From positions 14,961,915-15,025,914 of the forward strand of contig CAIIXF020000001.1 in assembly GCA_903813345.2 (NCBI GenBank): a DNA stretch of 64,000 nucleotides. The letters run 5' to 3'. The stretch's first letter is position 1. Every line of letters starts with the position of its first letter. The notes beneath the pieces were generated by a model. That model searched no databases and was not told the DNA's origin. It worked only from the letters and a program-made list of their open reading frames with translations. Positions 35,835-49,065 of the stretch are shown here, piece after piece. Source of the stretch: Owenia fusiformis (lineage: Eukaryota > Annelida > Polychaeta > Sabellida > Oweniidae). The translations under genes and the position numbers were made by a program.

Positions 35835-38800
35835 GCAGGAGAATCGCACGACCTTATTCTTTTTCTTACACCTCCTCCGCATGTGGAAGTACATTGAGTC
35901 CATGCACCCCACTGGCCCCAGGTACCCAGGACTACTTGGGGACGACCCAGGTTTTCCCACAATCTATCAGCATCTGTAGTCCAGTCCGTGCATCTCGTGT
36001 TCCGTCTACACCACTATTGAAAAATGAGATAGACGTGTATGTTTCTGCTCACTGTCCAAAATATACGTTTATTAATTGATTTTGCACAATAGAGATCTCA
36101 GATATAATATATTTCAAGTTTGGAGTAAAATATAGAATGGCGCTCACTTTGTTTTCATAGCAATACGTTCCTTCTACGTTCCCTACGCGGAAAGCTGTCC
36201 TAATATCATAGTTATCATAGTTGATACATTGTATGTGAGCATCACAGGTACCCTACAAGGAACGGGAAAGACCATTCTTAATATTGTATGCCATTAAAGT
36301 TATTGGTACATATTCATCTTATTAACTGCTTTGACCTTTTACAATACGATTTTTAAAGAATAATAGGATTTTACAATATTGTTGACATCTTACTAGTTGT
36401 GTCAACTTCTCAAAGGATTTTGAAATAATGAGAATTTTACAATATTATTGACACTATCGTATTGATCGCGCTGAGTTTTTACAATAAACATTTTCAGAGG
36501 ATAACAGAATTTCGCATATACTGCGCTCTCTTTAAAGAAGCAAAGTCGAATTAACGGAAAGAGTAAATTTTGGACTCCTGGTTTTACACAAATGGTTTAT
36601 AAAAAGTACATTTCATATTCTTAAACTTCTAACATATATTCTGTTGACTTGTGTGTGACCCAAGTCCCCTCGCCCCGTGGTTACAAAGTATTCTTACCCT
36701 ACTTGTACCATATATGTATCCCTTATTGCCATCATCTTTCATGTACGTAAAACTGGAGCCAAAGTGTTTCTCACATTGCTTATTAATATCCAAACGTTGG
36801 CCTGGCAGTTCGTGTCCTTCTACCATATTAGGTAGTTGATAGTGCTCATATACGTTGTCATATACGCAAGCATTTGCACCTAATATCCTGTAAACATAGT
36901 TCTCGATACAACACTGACAATGATCGCCATTAAAATATTTTAAAAATCCATATACTATGTATCCATCAATATACTAGGGTAGTAGGGTTCTGTTACAAAG
37001 TTCCGAATGTGGCAGAGTTATTGATAAGTAAAATATACCTCATCCTATTGATGAAACTCTCCGCTCCACATGGGGAGTAGCCAGTAGATCCACCACTCAT
37101 CATATATCCTCTTGGTGACGGCAATCGACAGTCGTCACGTCCAGTGTAGTCAACATCGTGCCTCATACCCATACTGTAAAGCACAAGTCACATTTGCTCT
37201 ACGGCGACAGTACGTCGTTCGTAGTTCGTTGAAATCAGTAAATTTCTACGGTGCTCGTAGGAAAACTGCGACCGCCTTGTGGTCACCATGCGGCGAACCC
37301 AGGTTTTACAGGCCGTAGAAATTTTAACTTGCAGTAAGAGATGATCAGTGTAACATTTCATTGAAGCATCATGAGCAAGGTGTAATAAGGTAGACATTCC
37401 GGTAACGTAGAGTGGGTTGAAATGCGCCTGTTATACAGGGTGTCCAAAAAAAAACAGGACCGTAAGAAAGTTGAATAACTCGGTCAATTTTGCATATTTC
37501 GCCTTGAAATTTTAGAATTACTTAGTTCATTCAATGTGAATTTTGTTCCAAAAGTTTAATGATAATCTGTTCAGTGTGTCAAAAACTACAGTCCTTTTCA
37601 AAACATGCTCAAAGTGGGCACTTCTCCTCTCTATGCACAAACGAATTCTGCGAACAAAGTTGTTAATGACCCTGACCTATACACATTAATGTGGATGGTA
37701 AATATTGGGGTAGTTATTGCCCTCTTAAGATTGTTAGGGGCCTGTCAGTATACTCATTGGCTTTGAGAAATCCTCAAAGATAAAATTTGGGGGATTTAGA
37801 TCAGGCGAATGAGGTGCCCTTGCCCATATGGTTTGCGTTCTGCTGATGAGCTGATGAGCTGACCACCAAAGCATTGCCTAAACCATTTCAGCATATCATT
37901 TGCAGTGTGGGGGTGGTATTGGCTTGTTGAAACCACTGCTTAATTATCTCCTTAGATGTCCCTTCTGGTGCTTAGTGACCTCCAAAACTAGGTGAGAACT
38001 TACTGGTCCTTGTTCATGGTGATAGCACGTCCACAGTCACCTTCGAACCAAAAGGGACTGATGATTCCATGTTTCCTCATTGCCACCCAGGCAGTGCATT
38101 GTTCAGAATGCAATGGATGCTGTAACACTTCATCAGGAGGATGTAAGCTCCAGTAGCAATTGTTCTTTGAACAAACTTGTCCATTCAGAAAGACATGTGT
38201 GTAGGAGGATCATCAACAACTTTGTTCGCCGGATTGAATTGAGCATAGAGATGAGAGGTGCACATTTGAGGCATGTTTTGTAAGGAGCTGTAGTTTTTGA
38301 CTCAATTGATAGATTATTATCAAACTTTCACAACAAAATGCACATTGAATGAACTAAATAATTCTGAAATTTCAAGGCAAAATATGTAAAATTGACCGAG
38401 TTATTCAACTTTCTTACGGTCCTGTTTTTTTTGGACACCCTGTACTACTGTTATATATTAGGACTGTCTTGTCACGGATGAAAAGATGAATGAAGTCAAA
38501 AATTATACAGACATTATTTGCAAGATGTTCACAGAACCATATTCCTCAGTTTAATTGGAGTAGTTTTTGTTTATAAAAAAGAAGAAATGACTTAAGTGTC
38601 TCCATATGCTTACGTATGTCCCAGTTCATGAGCGACACATATGAGTCCACTGAAATGCGCATTTGCCTGGCATATAGAAGCAGTGTTTCTATTGTGACAC
38701 AAACCGTTTACCCACGCCCAACCAACTGCTCCGCAAACGTTCCTGAATTAAAGTAAAACGTGTCTGGTTTAAAGGAAAATCGTTGTTCCCAATACAATAA

Positions 38801-41800
38801 AAAGAGGTGCATTGCATCACAGTCATCGTCACGTACCGAATTTATGTGCAGTTCCGCTTTGTTATTTGAAAGGTTGGTCATGTTCATGCCAGACTATTGT
38901 AAAATGTACCAAAACGTTTCGCCATACATTAACTCACTTTACGACAAAATGTGCCACGTCCCATGCTCTTCTCTCGGGATGGGAAGCCTGATAACTAGCA
39001 GTGTTCCCCAAGGATTGGCAATCAGTCCGATTGTCACCATACCACTCTAACTGCAATATAAGTAGTCCACATCAAAATTTTACATCTGCAGTATAAAATA
39101 TTGTGACGTGTCGCAAAAAGCTCGCGCACGCATTGTTACACATTTTGTGGCGTAATCCAGATAAGAGGATCCCCGCTTTTAACATGATAGAATGAGACGT
39201 TTTTGAGAAAAATGTACACACATGAAAATCCTTTCGACCTCCACATTTACCTCTATATCTCAAAACATTTTAGACGAATAACTCTGATATCATATATATA
39301 TTGTTAATGGGCTAGGAGCATCATAAAACACGAATCAATTGATATTTTAGGTGAAATAAATATACGTGTTGCTGTGCTTGAAAATAGGCGAATGGCGTAA
39401 ACTAGCCCTATTTTAATGAATTTTGAAAACCTTTCGTCCTCCACTTTTCCACATACAACAGAAATCACATACTTTTGTGAACAAAATCAACTATTTATTA
39501 ATAAACTAGAGTTTAGGAGCAAAATAATCATGTATGATTTATTAAAAATTGATCTCGTATTTTTTGTTTAATGTACACCTGAAAAGTTGAAGGTACCAAA
39601 AAATGAGCAAAAAAGGTCGCTGTCAACAGATTCTATTTTTCAGACTCTATGACGTCACAATATGGGACGCTTACTAAAATTCGTCGTTTGAAATAAAACT
39701 ACCTTTATCAAGACGAAAAATAAGTATAATAGTCATATATTGTTTGAGTTATGAGCGTTTAAAGACGAAAAATAATTCAAAATGTAACGTGTCAACATGG
39801 GATATTTGCCAGATGTTTTGGTAAAAAACTCTTTTTTAAAAACGAACGCGCAAAAAATGTGAACGGAGTGTAGTTGATCTAAAATCTTCATCGAAACAGC
39901 TTTAAAATGATATATAACTTTAATTAGAATATTATCTTATAATCCGGGGAATCAAAGTTACATTCACGCGATACCCTTAAAAAACAAATGCGCCACCTTT
40001 TTGCGACACGTCTGTACGTTGCCAACAAATCACCGGACATTTTATAAAACGTCGGTCATTGAAAAGGAATCTATGAGCCATTTATGTATTCATCTGGGTT
40101 TAACGAATAAATGAGATGGGTTGAAGGCACTCACCGGTGTCTGTTCATAAAAGAATACTCGCGTAAGAGTGGTGCTGATTGGACGAACAAGTTTGTAGTC
40201 ATGAAGCAGAGCACCTATCTGGAAAAGTCAAAAATCAGATGATAAGTCTACAATACTACTACTACAAGCTGTAAATATGTTACATTGATTTTGATAAAAA
40301 ATACAGGGTGTCAAATAAGTCCCGCCCCCCTCTACAGCCAAAACCAAGATATTTGGTACCAAGTGTGATATATCATTGGAAAGGTCGTCCAAAGTTACGT
40401 TGATTGGCATATATCTGACACATGTCAATCAATCTCAGAAACTTTTACATTGTATCAATTGAGGTGACCATATGCCTAGAAACATGGCAATTTGGCGTAT
40501 TTGGCACGATTTTAAGAATCGTATATAAGAAAGGTCACAGGACCAAAATATGACTAAATATGTTTATGGCGATGAATTTAACCTATTTATGGATAGGGTT
40601 AGATGTGTAGAAAATAGAGGTGCAAGGAAAGTGGTGAAAACCTTTTTGTAACAAGTGGAATGTGAAAAAGATTAACTTTTTGATGTATTTCTGAGGTCAT
40701 ATCCTTGTCATTTTGAAGCAAAAAAGCTACTTAAAGGAGGGCACGTTAATTTTAAAAGACATCATAAAAATATAGGTAAATTTCATCCAAAATACTTGAG
40801 AGTTGGTGAGTTAACATAACTTTGGATGATCTTTCCAATGGTATATCACACTAGGTACCTTCTGTTAAGGTTTTAACTGTAGCAGGGGGGACGGGACTCA
40901 TTTGACACCCTGTAAATAGAAAAGTCAGAGGAGTTGGCGTCTTTTTTTCAATTCTAACGAATTACACATTTTTAGCTTTAGATATTCACTAATCGTTGCT
41001 TTTGATCAATTTTGTTTGCATTATTTCTAAATATTTCTTCCAACGTGTCATACTCTGCTATTCTTTGCATTTACTTCAATGAAGGGTGAAGTTAGACAAG
41101 AAACCGACTGTGACAATATGGCAAATTGAGCCTGAGGCCCAGGAATGCGTTAAAAATGTTCAAAAAGTCCCCTAGTGTACTGAGTTAATGACAGTATTCC
41201 CGGGCCTCAGAATTGAACATTAATAAGCGTGAAGGCAACAATACCCCATTAATAAAGATGACGATGTAGCTTGTCATAGCGTCAAGGTCTCCATTGTATA
41301 CTCGTGATATTTCTGCAGTTAGGTTTCCACCAATAAACATGCTTGTCTCAAAATTTGCAGGTCTTTCCTCTAGTGATTCAGCCCCTGTTTATGGATTTAT
41401 ACAGTTTGAGAAATATATTACACTGTGGCGTATAGTACGACATCAAAGAAATAAATGGTGGTATAAAGTGAATGACAGGCTCAGCCATGCCATATTCTAA
41501 ACCTGACCTGCTTCGCAGATATAGTAATAATCTGGTGTTGTTGAATGGCAATAGTCCACTTCCAAATTAAACGTATCATCCAGCCCATCGTTGATTATAA
41601 CACATTTTTGTTCTCTGTCATTTACATCTCCCACCAACTGATCCTGGATGTGTGCCGGCTGAAACATCATCAACAGATAACAGATAATCATCACTGATTT
41701 TATTTGTGGACTGTTGATGTGCATCAATCATTCTGGACCACATGTTAACCTATACAAATGTCAGCTAGATCTAACACATAGTGCTATGAATTGACACATA

Positions 41801-44600
41801 TTATCTACATATGGTATATGACGTTAATATACCTTATACCAAGACCCGATGTCCCATGCCCATTGTCTTGGTTCATACACGCCAACTTCCAATCCACTGG
41901 TCAACCAATTTGACTCTCCCACTACAGCTTCGTCCTCAATCAGTCCCTGAACAAATGCATACTCACCGTCTGTGTCAAGACTAACCAGCCTAGCTCCCAG
42001 ATCTGCGCACGCACTTTTGGCTAGCACGTGACCATTGACATTCTGGCCAGAGCTAACCCAATAACAATGGTTGTCATAGAATTCCCCACCTCTGCTCTCA
42101 CAATCTATTAAAACGTTAAATATTACAAGTGCTACGTCGTCCACATCTAACGATGCTTTAAACTTTAATTTGCGCAATCAATTTCAACAACAGTAGATAA
42201 CCTGATACAATATTTACCCAACACTGTCACGTTCGCAACACCTGGCGTATCATCTCTACAATATGGTATACCACAGAATCTCCATCGCACGTTAGGGTCT
42301 GTTGTGTAGCACCAAGGACCTCCTCCCTCGCCATCTGGGTTTCTGGACGGATTAAAAGTCATTCGTGAAAATTATGAAGAAAATGACAGTGAAAGTGATG
42401 TACACATTCATACAGATTCCTTGACTAAAAAATGACAATGTATTTAGGAGAAAGCAATACGAGGACATAAAATCCCGGCATAAAATGCACTCTATTCAAA
42501 GTGGCAATGGGAGTATTTGTTATTTGCTAGGAATATGATGTTCTCTAGACTTGGTTCATTGAATGACATTTACCTGTAAATCATTATGTTCATTATAAGG
42601 TCTTTGGTGATCCAATTATAAGCATGCCTTAAAAATGTTAGTATCTACCTGCAATAATTAGCTGCATCTGCCAAGGTGGCATCAGGAAAGTCGTCAGGAT
42701 TTGTTCTAGTATGACTGTGAGGTGTTTGACTGTCCCAGCGCTGACATGTTATACCAGTCATAGTTGTACTCCTCGTACCAATATACTCTCGACCCATACG
42801 AGTTGCCTTACATTGCGTAGCTGAAATTGACAGATACCAATGAAGTCAGTGCAGCAGAAATGTACACTCGGTGAGAATGAACTTCTCTTGGAGACGTATG
42901 CACAAAGGAATTCCCCCTCTTCTTCCGATTTTTGATATATAATGATGAACAAAGAATACCTACTTAGCCTAGACAAATTCCATATATCTTTAAATACGCG
43001 TACTGTAGTACCTGTTTTACACTCGACGACATAGTATATGTACCACTCTTGGCCAGGGTTTCCATTGGTAGATGTTCCACTGACGGGCTCCGGACTAAGT
43101 CTACATTCTCTCGTCTGTAAGTTATAATCACACGATTTACAAGTAAACGTTGTCTCCTGAAGGCAGGCAGTTTTACATCCTTCCTGTGTGAGATCTTGTA
43201 CCGTCTTCTGAGGCGTTCCAGGCATTGCTGTTCCAGGGAACCGATTGAATACCCTTTGCAGACACTCTTATTAAAAATAAAAACAGTACTTTGCAGAACA
43301 AAGATATTTAATTAAAAATGGTAAAGGGGTATATGAAAACGATGAAATCAAGGTAAAATGACACTCTATTGCACTGATCTCGTACATTGTCGTATGACAC
43401 ATGATACAATTTAAATAGTCAGTTACCACTCAGACTCAAACAAATTCTACCTTCAGCTTGATACAGCATGCCTTCTTCGCTATCATCTGCTATAAGGTAG
43501 TCCACTTGAGATTCTAGCGGTTTTTGCTTCTCAATAGTTTCTTGGAGCAGTTCGTCTTTCACTTCGTACATGACATGATCACCATAATTTTCAACTTGAT
43601 GGTCACGGGATGGCATGATTGCTCTAATCGTTTCTCCACTCTTTATAAGCCCGATCTGGAAATAAATAAATGACAATTGAAAAATAAACTTATTGATGCA
43701 AACCATGAAACATTTGATAGTGAAAACAATTTTTAATAGAAAGAATACTTCAGCAGCCTAAACGTGTATTGGAAGAAACGATGCAACACTACCATTTTGC
43801 CAATACAAACTGTGGCTATCACAGGACCACTGTATTGCTCCCCTTTAATCACAGATATAGTTTCGCCACTGTATACACAATCAGGGTCAAATGTTATGCG
43901 CTGCTCATGCCCATCTTTGGTCGTATAAACGGACTGGAATTCCGATCCTGCTAGTACCCTGGCATCTCTTTTGAGTCTCACTACATGAGTATCACGATCG
44001 GCCTGAAGTACAACCAGACGGACATCAAGATCATTGAACCAAACATATATAAGTTCTATTTCATCGTTTTGATGTGGAATACCATTATGATCATAGACTT
44101 TTAGTCAATCAATCAATAAGACTTAACCTGTATTGTCAAGTGGACGTGTTCTGCGGAATCATCAGTCCCAATGCCCCTTCTCATCCTGTGTAAATCCACC
44201 AGACTCTCACCTGTGTTCGTTCCACTAGCATCGTGTATGGTAATGCTCACTCTAACATGGTCGGCAGGAGTATCAAAATCACATAACACGGAGGGAACCT
44301 TTTAAAAATTGATTGAGAATATATGATGGATACGCGTTTTCGAAACAGTGATTTGGTCGATTATGGACATCATATTTGACTGAACAATATGAATAGATGT
44401 ACAGACGCGTTCTCAATGTTTCCCATTTCGTTTTATCATTAGAATGTCTTCCTTATAAAGGACACCCTAAACCAAACATAATACTGTACAGTAAAGAATA
44501 TCAATAGCAATGTAAACTTTAGAAATGAGGACAATGTACAACTTACCGTCTGGCCATAAAACAACACAGCAAACACAAGTGAAATATAAACACTCTCCAT
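35835..44600 (-). CDS. ADAMTS-like metalloprotease with PAN, kringle and C-type lectin modules
   Basis: Secreted M12B zinc protease. Sixteen exons join in frame: 44600-44547 (signal peptide [18 protein letters not shown]), 44298-44128, 44002-43793, 43655-43451 (propeptide), 43266-43012 (PAN/apple), 42820-42649 and 42342-42218 (kringle, [19 protein letters not shown]), 42104-41833 and 41658-41508 (C-type lectin, [18 protein letters not shown]), 41384-41245, 40218-40135, 39050-38938, 38742-38614, 37173-37039 (metalloprotease), 36887-36698 (Cys-rich), 36013-35835 (TSP1, [17 protein letters not shown]). The zinc site HELGHTMGMRHD is complete across an intron and the Met-turn reads YMMSGG. The CTLD-protease junction depends on a weaker donor (GTCAGG) at 41507; if unused, a stop follows after EAGQV and the gene would split. 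The TSP1 exon ends in phase 2 at a GTGAGT donor, and the next exon was not located. 555 bp separate the start from the divergent sulfotransferase. Confidence 0.75.
37185..37345. repeat. Dispersed repeat related to 5500-5660
   Basis: AAGTCACATTTGCTCTACGG... through CGGCGAACCCAGGTTTTACA parallels the GC-rich repeat at 5500-5660 (CAGTCACATTTG ... CGGCGAATCCAG). It begins 12 bases upstream of exon 14 of the metalloprotease gene (minus strand), within the intron. Confidence 0.5.
37436..38442. mobile_element. Mariner-type element with inverted transposase ends
   Basis: CAGGGTGTCCAAAAAAA and its reverse complement, flanked by TA. Both arms carry the same coding end: on the + strand near 38210 [13 protein letters not shown]...GAHLRHVL, and on the minus strand near 37650 [13 protein letters not shown]...SAHFEHVL, the C-terminus of a mariner-like transposase. 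Between them the minus strand holds further decayed transposase (a SPDLNPP-like block near 37800). Intronic in the metalloprotease gene. Confidence 0.7.
39105..40012. mobile_element. TIR element with GACGTGTCGCAAAAAG ends
   Basis: GACGTGTCGCAAAAAGCTCGCGC on the left and its near-complement (CTTTTTGCGACACGTC) on the right; TGT flanks both ends and may be a 3-bp target duplication. 908 bp, no clear coding frame. Lies in the intron between metalloprotease exons 40218-40135 and 39050-38938. Confidence 0.65.
40304..40912. mobile_element. Mariner-type MITE, CAGGGTGTCAAATAAG family
   Basis: CAGGGTGTCAAATAAGTCCC and its near reverse complement (GGGACTCATTTGACACCCTG, one base different) flanked by TA. 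TIRs extend to GGTACCAAGTGTGATATA / TATATCACACTAGGTACC. 609 bp, non-coding; intronic in the metalloprotease gene. Confidence 0.8.
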
Positions 44601-45154
44601 TTGGTGGGAAACAAACCAGTTATGTTGCTATTTAAAACTGGTCATATTCATTATCAAAACATGTTGGTATCAGTAGTCATTAATTCAAATTGATAAAAAA
44701 TCATATCAAACATAGGTAAGGAACCCATACCCCTTTTCCATATGAATACATCGAAATGGTAGTGAGATGGAGAGAATGATTTCCGAACACAAAGAGCAAT
44801 GGTAACAGAAAAAAGAACAATCTGTGGTAGACTATTGTAAGCTACATGTACTAAAATGAATATCCTTCCATTTTATTTAGCCATGAAACAGTAAGTTAAA
44901 CCGTAAGCGGGTAGTTGAATTTGGGAATGCTATCTAAGACCAACATAAACAAAAAGAAATAGAACCAATATGAAACGTATACCTAAACTAGATGTAGATT
45001 TTGTTCCGTTTGTAAATTATATGGCCTTAGGAAACAGCATTATTTGTCACATTTAGCATTAACTGCCTGTATAAGTCAAGTGGTGAAGTAAATGCTTTGA
45101 AACTCTATCATACTACATGTATGTAAATAGTGTTCGTGTTGAGACACTAGTTTT

Positions 45155-46279
45155 ATGATATATACAGATATAACAGACATGTGGCCAAAACTAACAGATT
45201 CCTATGCAGCAAGAGCCTCGTCGACAGCGAAAATATCAAGTTTTCTGACCTTTTGGATGCTAATATACATTGGTGCTATTCTGGGTATTGTAACTTACTT
45301 CAAATACAGCTCATCGAGACGAACTTATAACGAGCAAACGGTTCGAACCAATGAAGAAACATTGAGGGATTATTTAAACAACGAAATTACGTGGCATAAT
45401 GATATGGACACGTCATTAATTCAACATGATATCAAAGAAATTAATAAACAAGGGAGCTTCAATATAAACGAGGACGCACTTATTTTCTTTCATATACCAA
45501 AAACAGGAGGTACCATATTTGGCTGGAACTTGGTTAAATCATTGCAGCTGATAATCCCGTGTGAATGTGATGTTCAGAAGGAATGGGGCTGTTGTAAATG
45601 TAAAAATAAAAATGGTGAAAATTGGATGTTCTCACCTGTTACACATGCATGGCCATGTGGAGTTCATCCACAGTGGTTAGACCATGCTTCATGCATGAAA
45701 GACATTGTCAAGAAAGAGACGGGGGTTCCCAAGACTCTTTATCATATAACGATGCTGAGGGATCCCATTGACAGATATATCAGTGAATGGAGAATGCAGA
45801 GGATGTGCACGCATGATTGGTTGAATGGAACAACAGTAGACCCAATAACGTTAGATGAATTTATTAGGTGTCCTGATAGTTCAGCTATAAACCGTCAAAC
45901 CAGAATGTTAGCTGATATTGACCAATCACTTGTAAAGGAAATGGATGATGCGTACATACTGGAAAGAGCAAAAGACACTCTGAACAAAATGGCGTTCTTT
46001 GGCATTTTAGAATATCAACTATACACTCAAATATTATTTGAAAATACATTTAGAATAAAATTCAAACACTCTTTAGTACAACTGGATGCATACCAAATGA
46101 ATTTATTACCTCAACAGGAAGACGAAATCATTAAACAAAACAGTTTAGATATTGAGCTATATCAATATGCTAAAGATCTCATGTTTAGAAAAGTATTTGC
46201 ATCATTTGGAGTAGAGGGACCATTGTACAAAGATGAAGATCTAGATCATCTAAAAATGTTGATACACAACAAAAAGTGA
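45155..46279 (+). CDS. Heparan sulfate 6-O-sulfotransferase-like enzyme
   Basis: Transfers sulfate from PAPS to the 6-O position of glucosamine in heparan sulfate, in the Golgi lumen. The single-exon frame codes 374 residues, near the family's ~400. A short cytosolic tail is followed by one membrane segment (SSFLTFWMLIYIGAILGIV, about residues 28-46), the type II topology of Golgi sulfotransferases. The PAPS 5'-phosphate loop reads FFHIPKTGGTIFG, the 3'-phosphate site LLRDPIDRYISEW appears here as MLRDPIDRYISEW, and the HS6ST-typical NRQTRMLAD, MAFFGILEYQ and YQYAKDLMF segments follow. WMFSPVTHAWPCGVH corresponds to the substrate-side block of HS6STs. No intron interrupts the frame, which could reflect retroposition or a family trait. 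It is divergent from the metalloprotease gene and convergent with the EF-hand gene at 46457. Confidence 0.9.
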   Translation: MIYTDITDMWPKLTDSYAARASSTAKISSFLTFWMLIYIGAILGIVTYFKYSSSRRTYNEQTVRTNEETLRDYLNNEITWHNDMDTSLIQHDIKEINKQGSFNINEDALIFFHIPKTGGTIFGWNLVKSLQLIIPCECDVQKEWGCCKCKNKNGENWMFSPVTHAWPCGVHPQWLDHASCMKDIVKKETGVPKTLYHITMLRDPIDRYISEWRMQRMCTHDWLNGTTVDPITLDEFIRCPDSSAINRQTRMLADIDQSLVKEMDDAYILERAKDTLNKMAFFGILEYQLYTQILFENTFRIKFKHSLVQLDAYQMNLLPQQEDEIIKQNSLDIELYQYAKDLMFRKVFASFGVEGPLYKDEDLDHLKMLIHNKK

Positions 46280-46456
46280 TCACGCACTACACTGTATATA
46301 AATATAAATATGTATAGTACAAATTTCAGCGATGACAGTCTGTCTGTTTGATGATCACAGCAGACATAAATATACTAAATGTGAATGTGTGTTAAAATAT
46401 TTTTCATTATGAAAATACATCAGTCTAATTGTAGCAGTCTGTCGAGTTCTAAACGT

Positions 46457-47942
46457 TTAATGATCTCTGGCCCATATGCTATATTGTACGCAGAAGTCAT
46501 CAATGTTGACTCTGCCAAGATAATCTTTCTCCATAACTTCCATTATATTAAGTGCTGCTTCAACATCAAAGGTGAACGATGGAAAGATGTCTAGATGAGC
46601 CCCAATTTCGACTATTTCTTCTGGTGTCGCATATCCCTCATCACCACCGATGCCTGCGTTTCTAAAGGCATGCCTCAACGCCGCACCTCTGGAAAAGAAT
46701 CAAGTTTTGGTGTTCTAGTTTTATTTTCAGAATTTCGACACGTGACATTGGTCAATCATGTCTACTAATCATTTATAGTTTGGCAATAAATACCATTAGT
46801 TTACGACTAAGCTCTAGAAGGCTACTAGGAATAAAAAGGTTTGTCCGGGCACTTAAGATAATGTGTACAATCACACTGTAATGAGTGGGCTAGAGATAAA
46901 ATATCATATATGCTTTTGTGTAAATAATCAAATACATATGAAACTAGGTTAAATATAAATCTACTTCAACAAAAATAATTATTTAATTTGATGTGTAAAT
47001 GTGTAACTATTTTTAATGATGACGACTGGGTGAAATTAAATTTCAACCAATTAAGTATGCACAAATGGCAACAATGCGAAAATGCAAAAATAGGATCACT
47101 CCATGCAGTAACCAAGAAAATCTAGCATCATTTACACACAAAAAGCGTCTGTATTTGTGAAAAACTATATTTACACATGGTCCAACGCCTCAGACGCCTC
47201 CATGATGCTTAGAAAGTCATCCAAGGTTATTTCAGATCCAGGTCCATAGCCACCGTTGTTCAGAAGATCCTGAAAATATAGAAACTCTCTATTCGACAAA
47301 ATTGTCCAAATAATATGACTCCGTACAATTTAAAATGTGTGCAATTTGAAACCCAAAATGCGTCCAAATCATTTGAATTTGGAACCTCAACTTCCGTATG
47401 ATTTTCCGGACAAATGATAATGGTACATGAAACTGGGTCTCCATTTCAAAAGTCGGACGTTATATAACATGTGAAAGTATAAACTTACCAGGACTTCTAG
47501 TTCATTGTATCCATGCAGTATGAGCATATCCCGAATTTCCTCGTATGTCATATAATCTAAACCATCAGAAATCTGGAAAGACAACGGTCATGATTAAGGT
47601 CTCAAACTAATTCTATAGATGAACGGATTCGGAATTGTCAAATTCCAAATTGAAGTAAACATATATTTTCAAATCAGACGGTGCACTTTGATTCTTAGTA
47701 ATATCTCCTAAAAATAAAACTCGAGTCTTAGGGATGAAATTAGTGAGATCAGTTGGAACCACCATAACAACAGATTCTACAGAAGAAAATTTTACTAGGT
47801 CAAAGGTTATTTAAAGCACCTCCCAATTCCTAATTCTAAACAAAATTATTTTCAGCGATTTAAGAATAGAGCAAATGTTTGTAAAACTTACACTTTCCAG
47901 CCACCAAGCACGGTAAAGGTCTTCATCAGGATACCACGACAT
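46457..47942 (-). CDS. Small calmodulin/troponin C-like EF-hand protein
   Basis: Four exons join in frame: 47942-47892, 47572-47489, 47269-47175 and 46688-46457, giving 153 residues, the length of calmodulin-type proteins. Helix-loop-helix pairs can be seen around LDYMTYEEIRDML, EITLDDFLSIM, YATPEEIVEIG and LGRVNIDDFCV, but the loops lack several calcium-ligating Asp residues (the last reads EKDYLGRVNIDD), so calcium binding is doubtful. The third exon can also be read through to a stop (LDHV, TAA) if its GTAAAT donor is not used, which would give a 77-residue protein. It is head-to-head with a related gene at 49066, 1.1 kb away. Confidence 0.7.
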
Positions 47943-49065
47943 GATCTCTTGTAATTCTTCCAAATAAATAAAGCTTTAACCCGAAGCTACAGTTTTGTAT
48001 TCTCTTCTTGTCTACGCGGTAATGTAATGGTAGAAACTTCGGTACCAACCAAGAGGTATATTTCAGCGGAGATAACTACCCAGAGTTCAACTGACTCTTT
48101 TAAATATACACTTTTGAGTATTACACCAAGGACGCTTGACTTTACTTGGATACATTGACATATTTTTGATGATGGGAATAAAATACTCCTACTCAAACTT
48201 TAGACCGCTTGGTTTTTGGTACAAAAATGGATATGGTTTAACAAATTAGTAATTTAAGCACTAGGGCGCTGCCACGTCGATGTACCGTTTATCAAACTTC
48301 TATTTATTTATTAAAATTAATTGATTCAGACTATGATAAAGCAATGATTCTATAACATGGTGATTGGCGGAGATTTACCGGGTGATGAAGTCACAATTTA
48401 TTTGATTGGTCCCTAGTTTGTTCATACGTAGTACATCTAAAAGCAATGCATTACATGCAGAAAATATAACAAACTTTTGGATTGAACAATATTTTAAATA
48501 TAATAGTAATTTGTTTTTCATCTCGCGTTTCATATAAATTATTTAATAAGGTCTTCGGATATTTCATCTAAATGAATCATGAGATGATTATCCCTATTAG
48601 ACCTAAACCTTAAATAACTTGTAAACAACGTCTATATTTTAAGATAAACAAATGCAAAAAAAGATAAGACATAATTTTATGGTGATGCATTGAAAAGGTT
48701 ATCCTTTAAGATTACATTATATCTTATTCATATCCAAGCACTTAAACAGTGAGGTAATATAACATATATTGCCCATTAATTCAGCATAAACATCAACCTT
48801 TGTAAATTTAACACACATGTTAATTAATATTAATAAAATAAAATGTCCAAAGTTTACTACTGTTGATAAAAATATCGACTGATAAATACATGTACATGAT
48901 TCACGTGTCCTTTTTACTTATTGATAAAGGTTTCATATATTTTAGATATTGACTAGAATTTTCTAAACCAGATTGTAAAATAAACATTTAAAGTAGCAAT
49001 CAAAACGTTAAGTATTTCAACATATATCTTATTTGGATTCATTTCAACTTCATCGAGAGGTAAAA

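Noticed and set aside
41294-41500. 68-codon + strand frame
   Set aside because: Shadow of metalloprotease exon 41384-41245 and its neighbouring intron on the minus strand.
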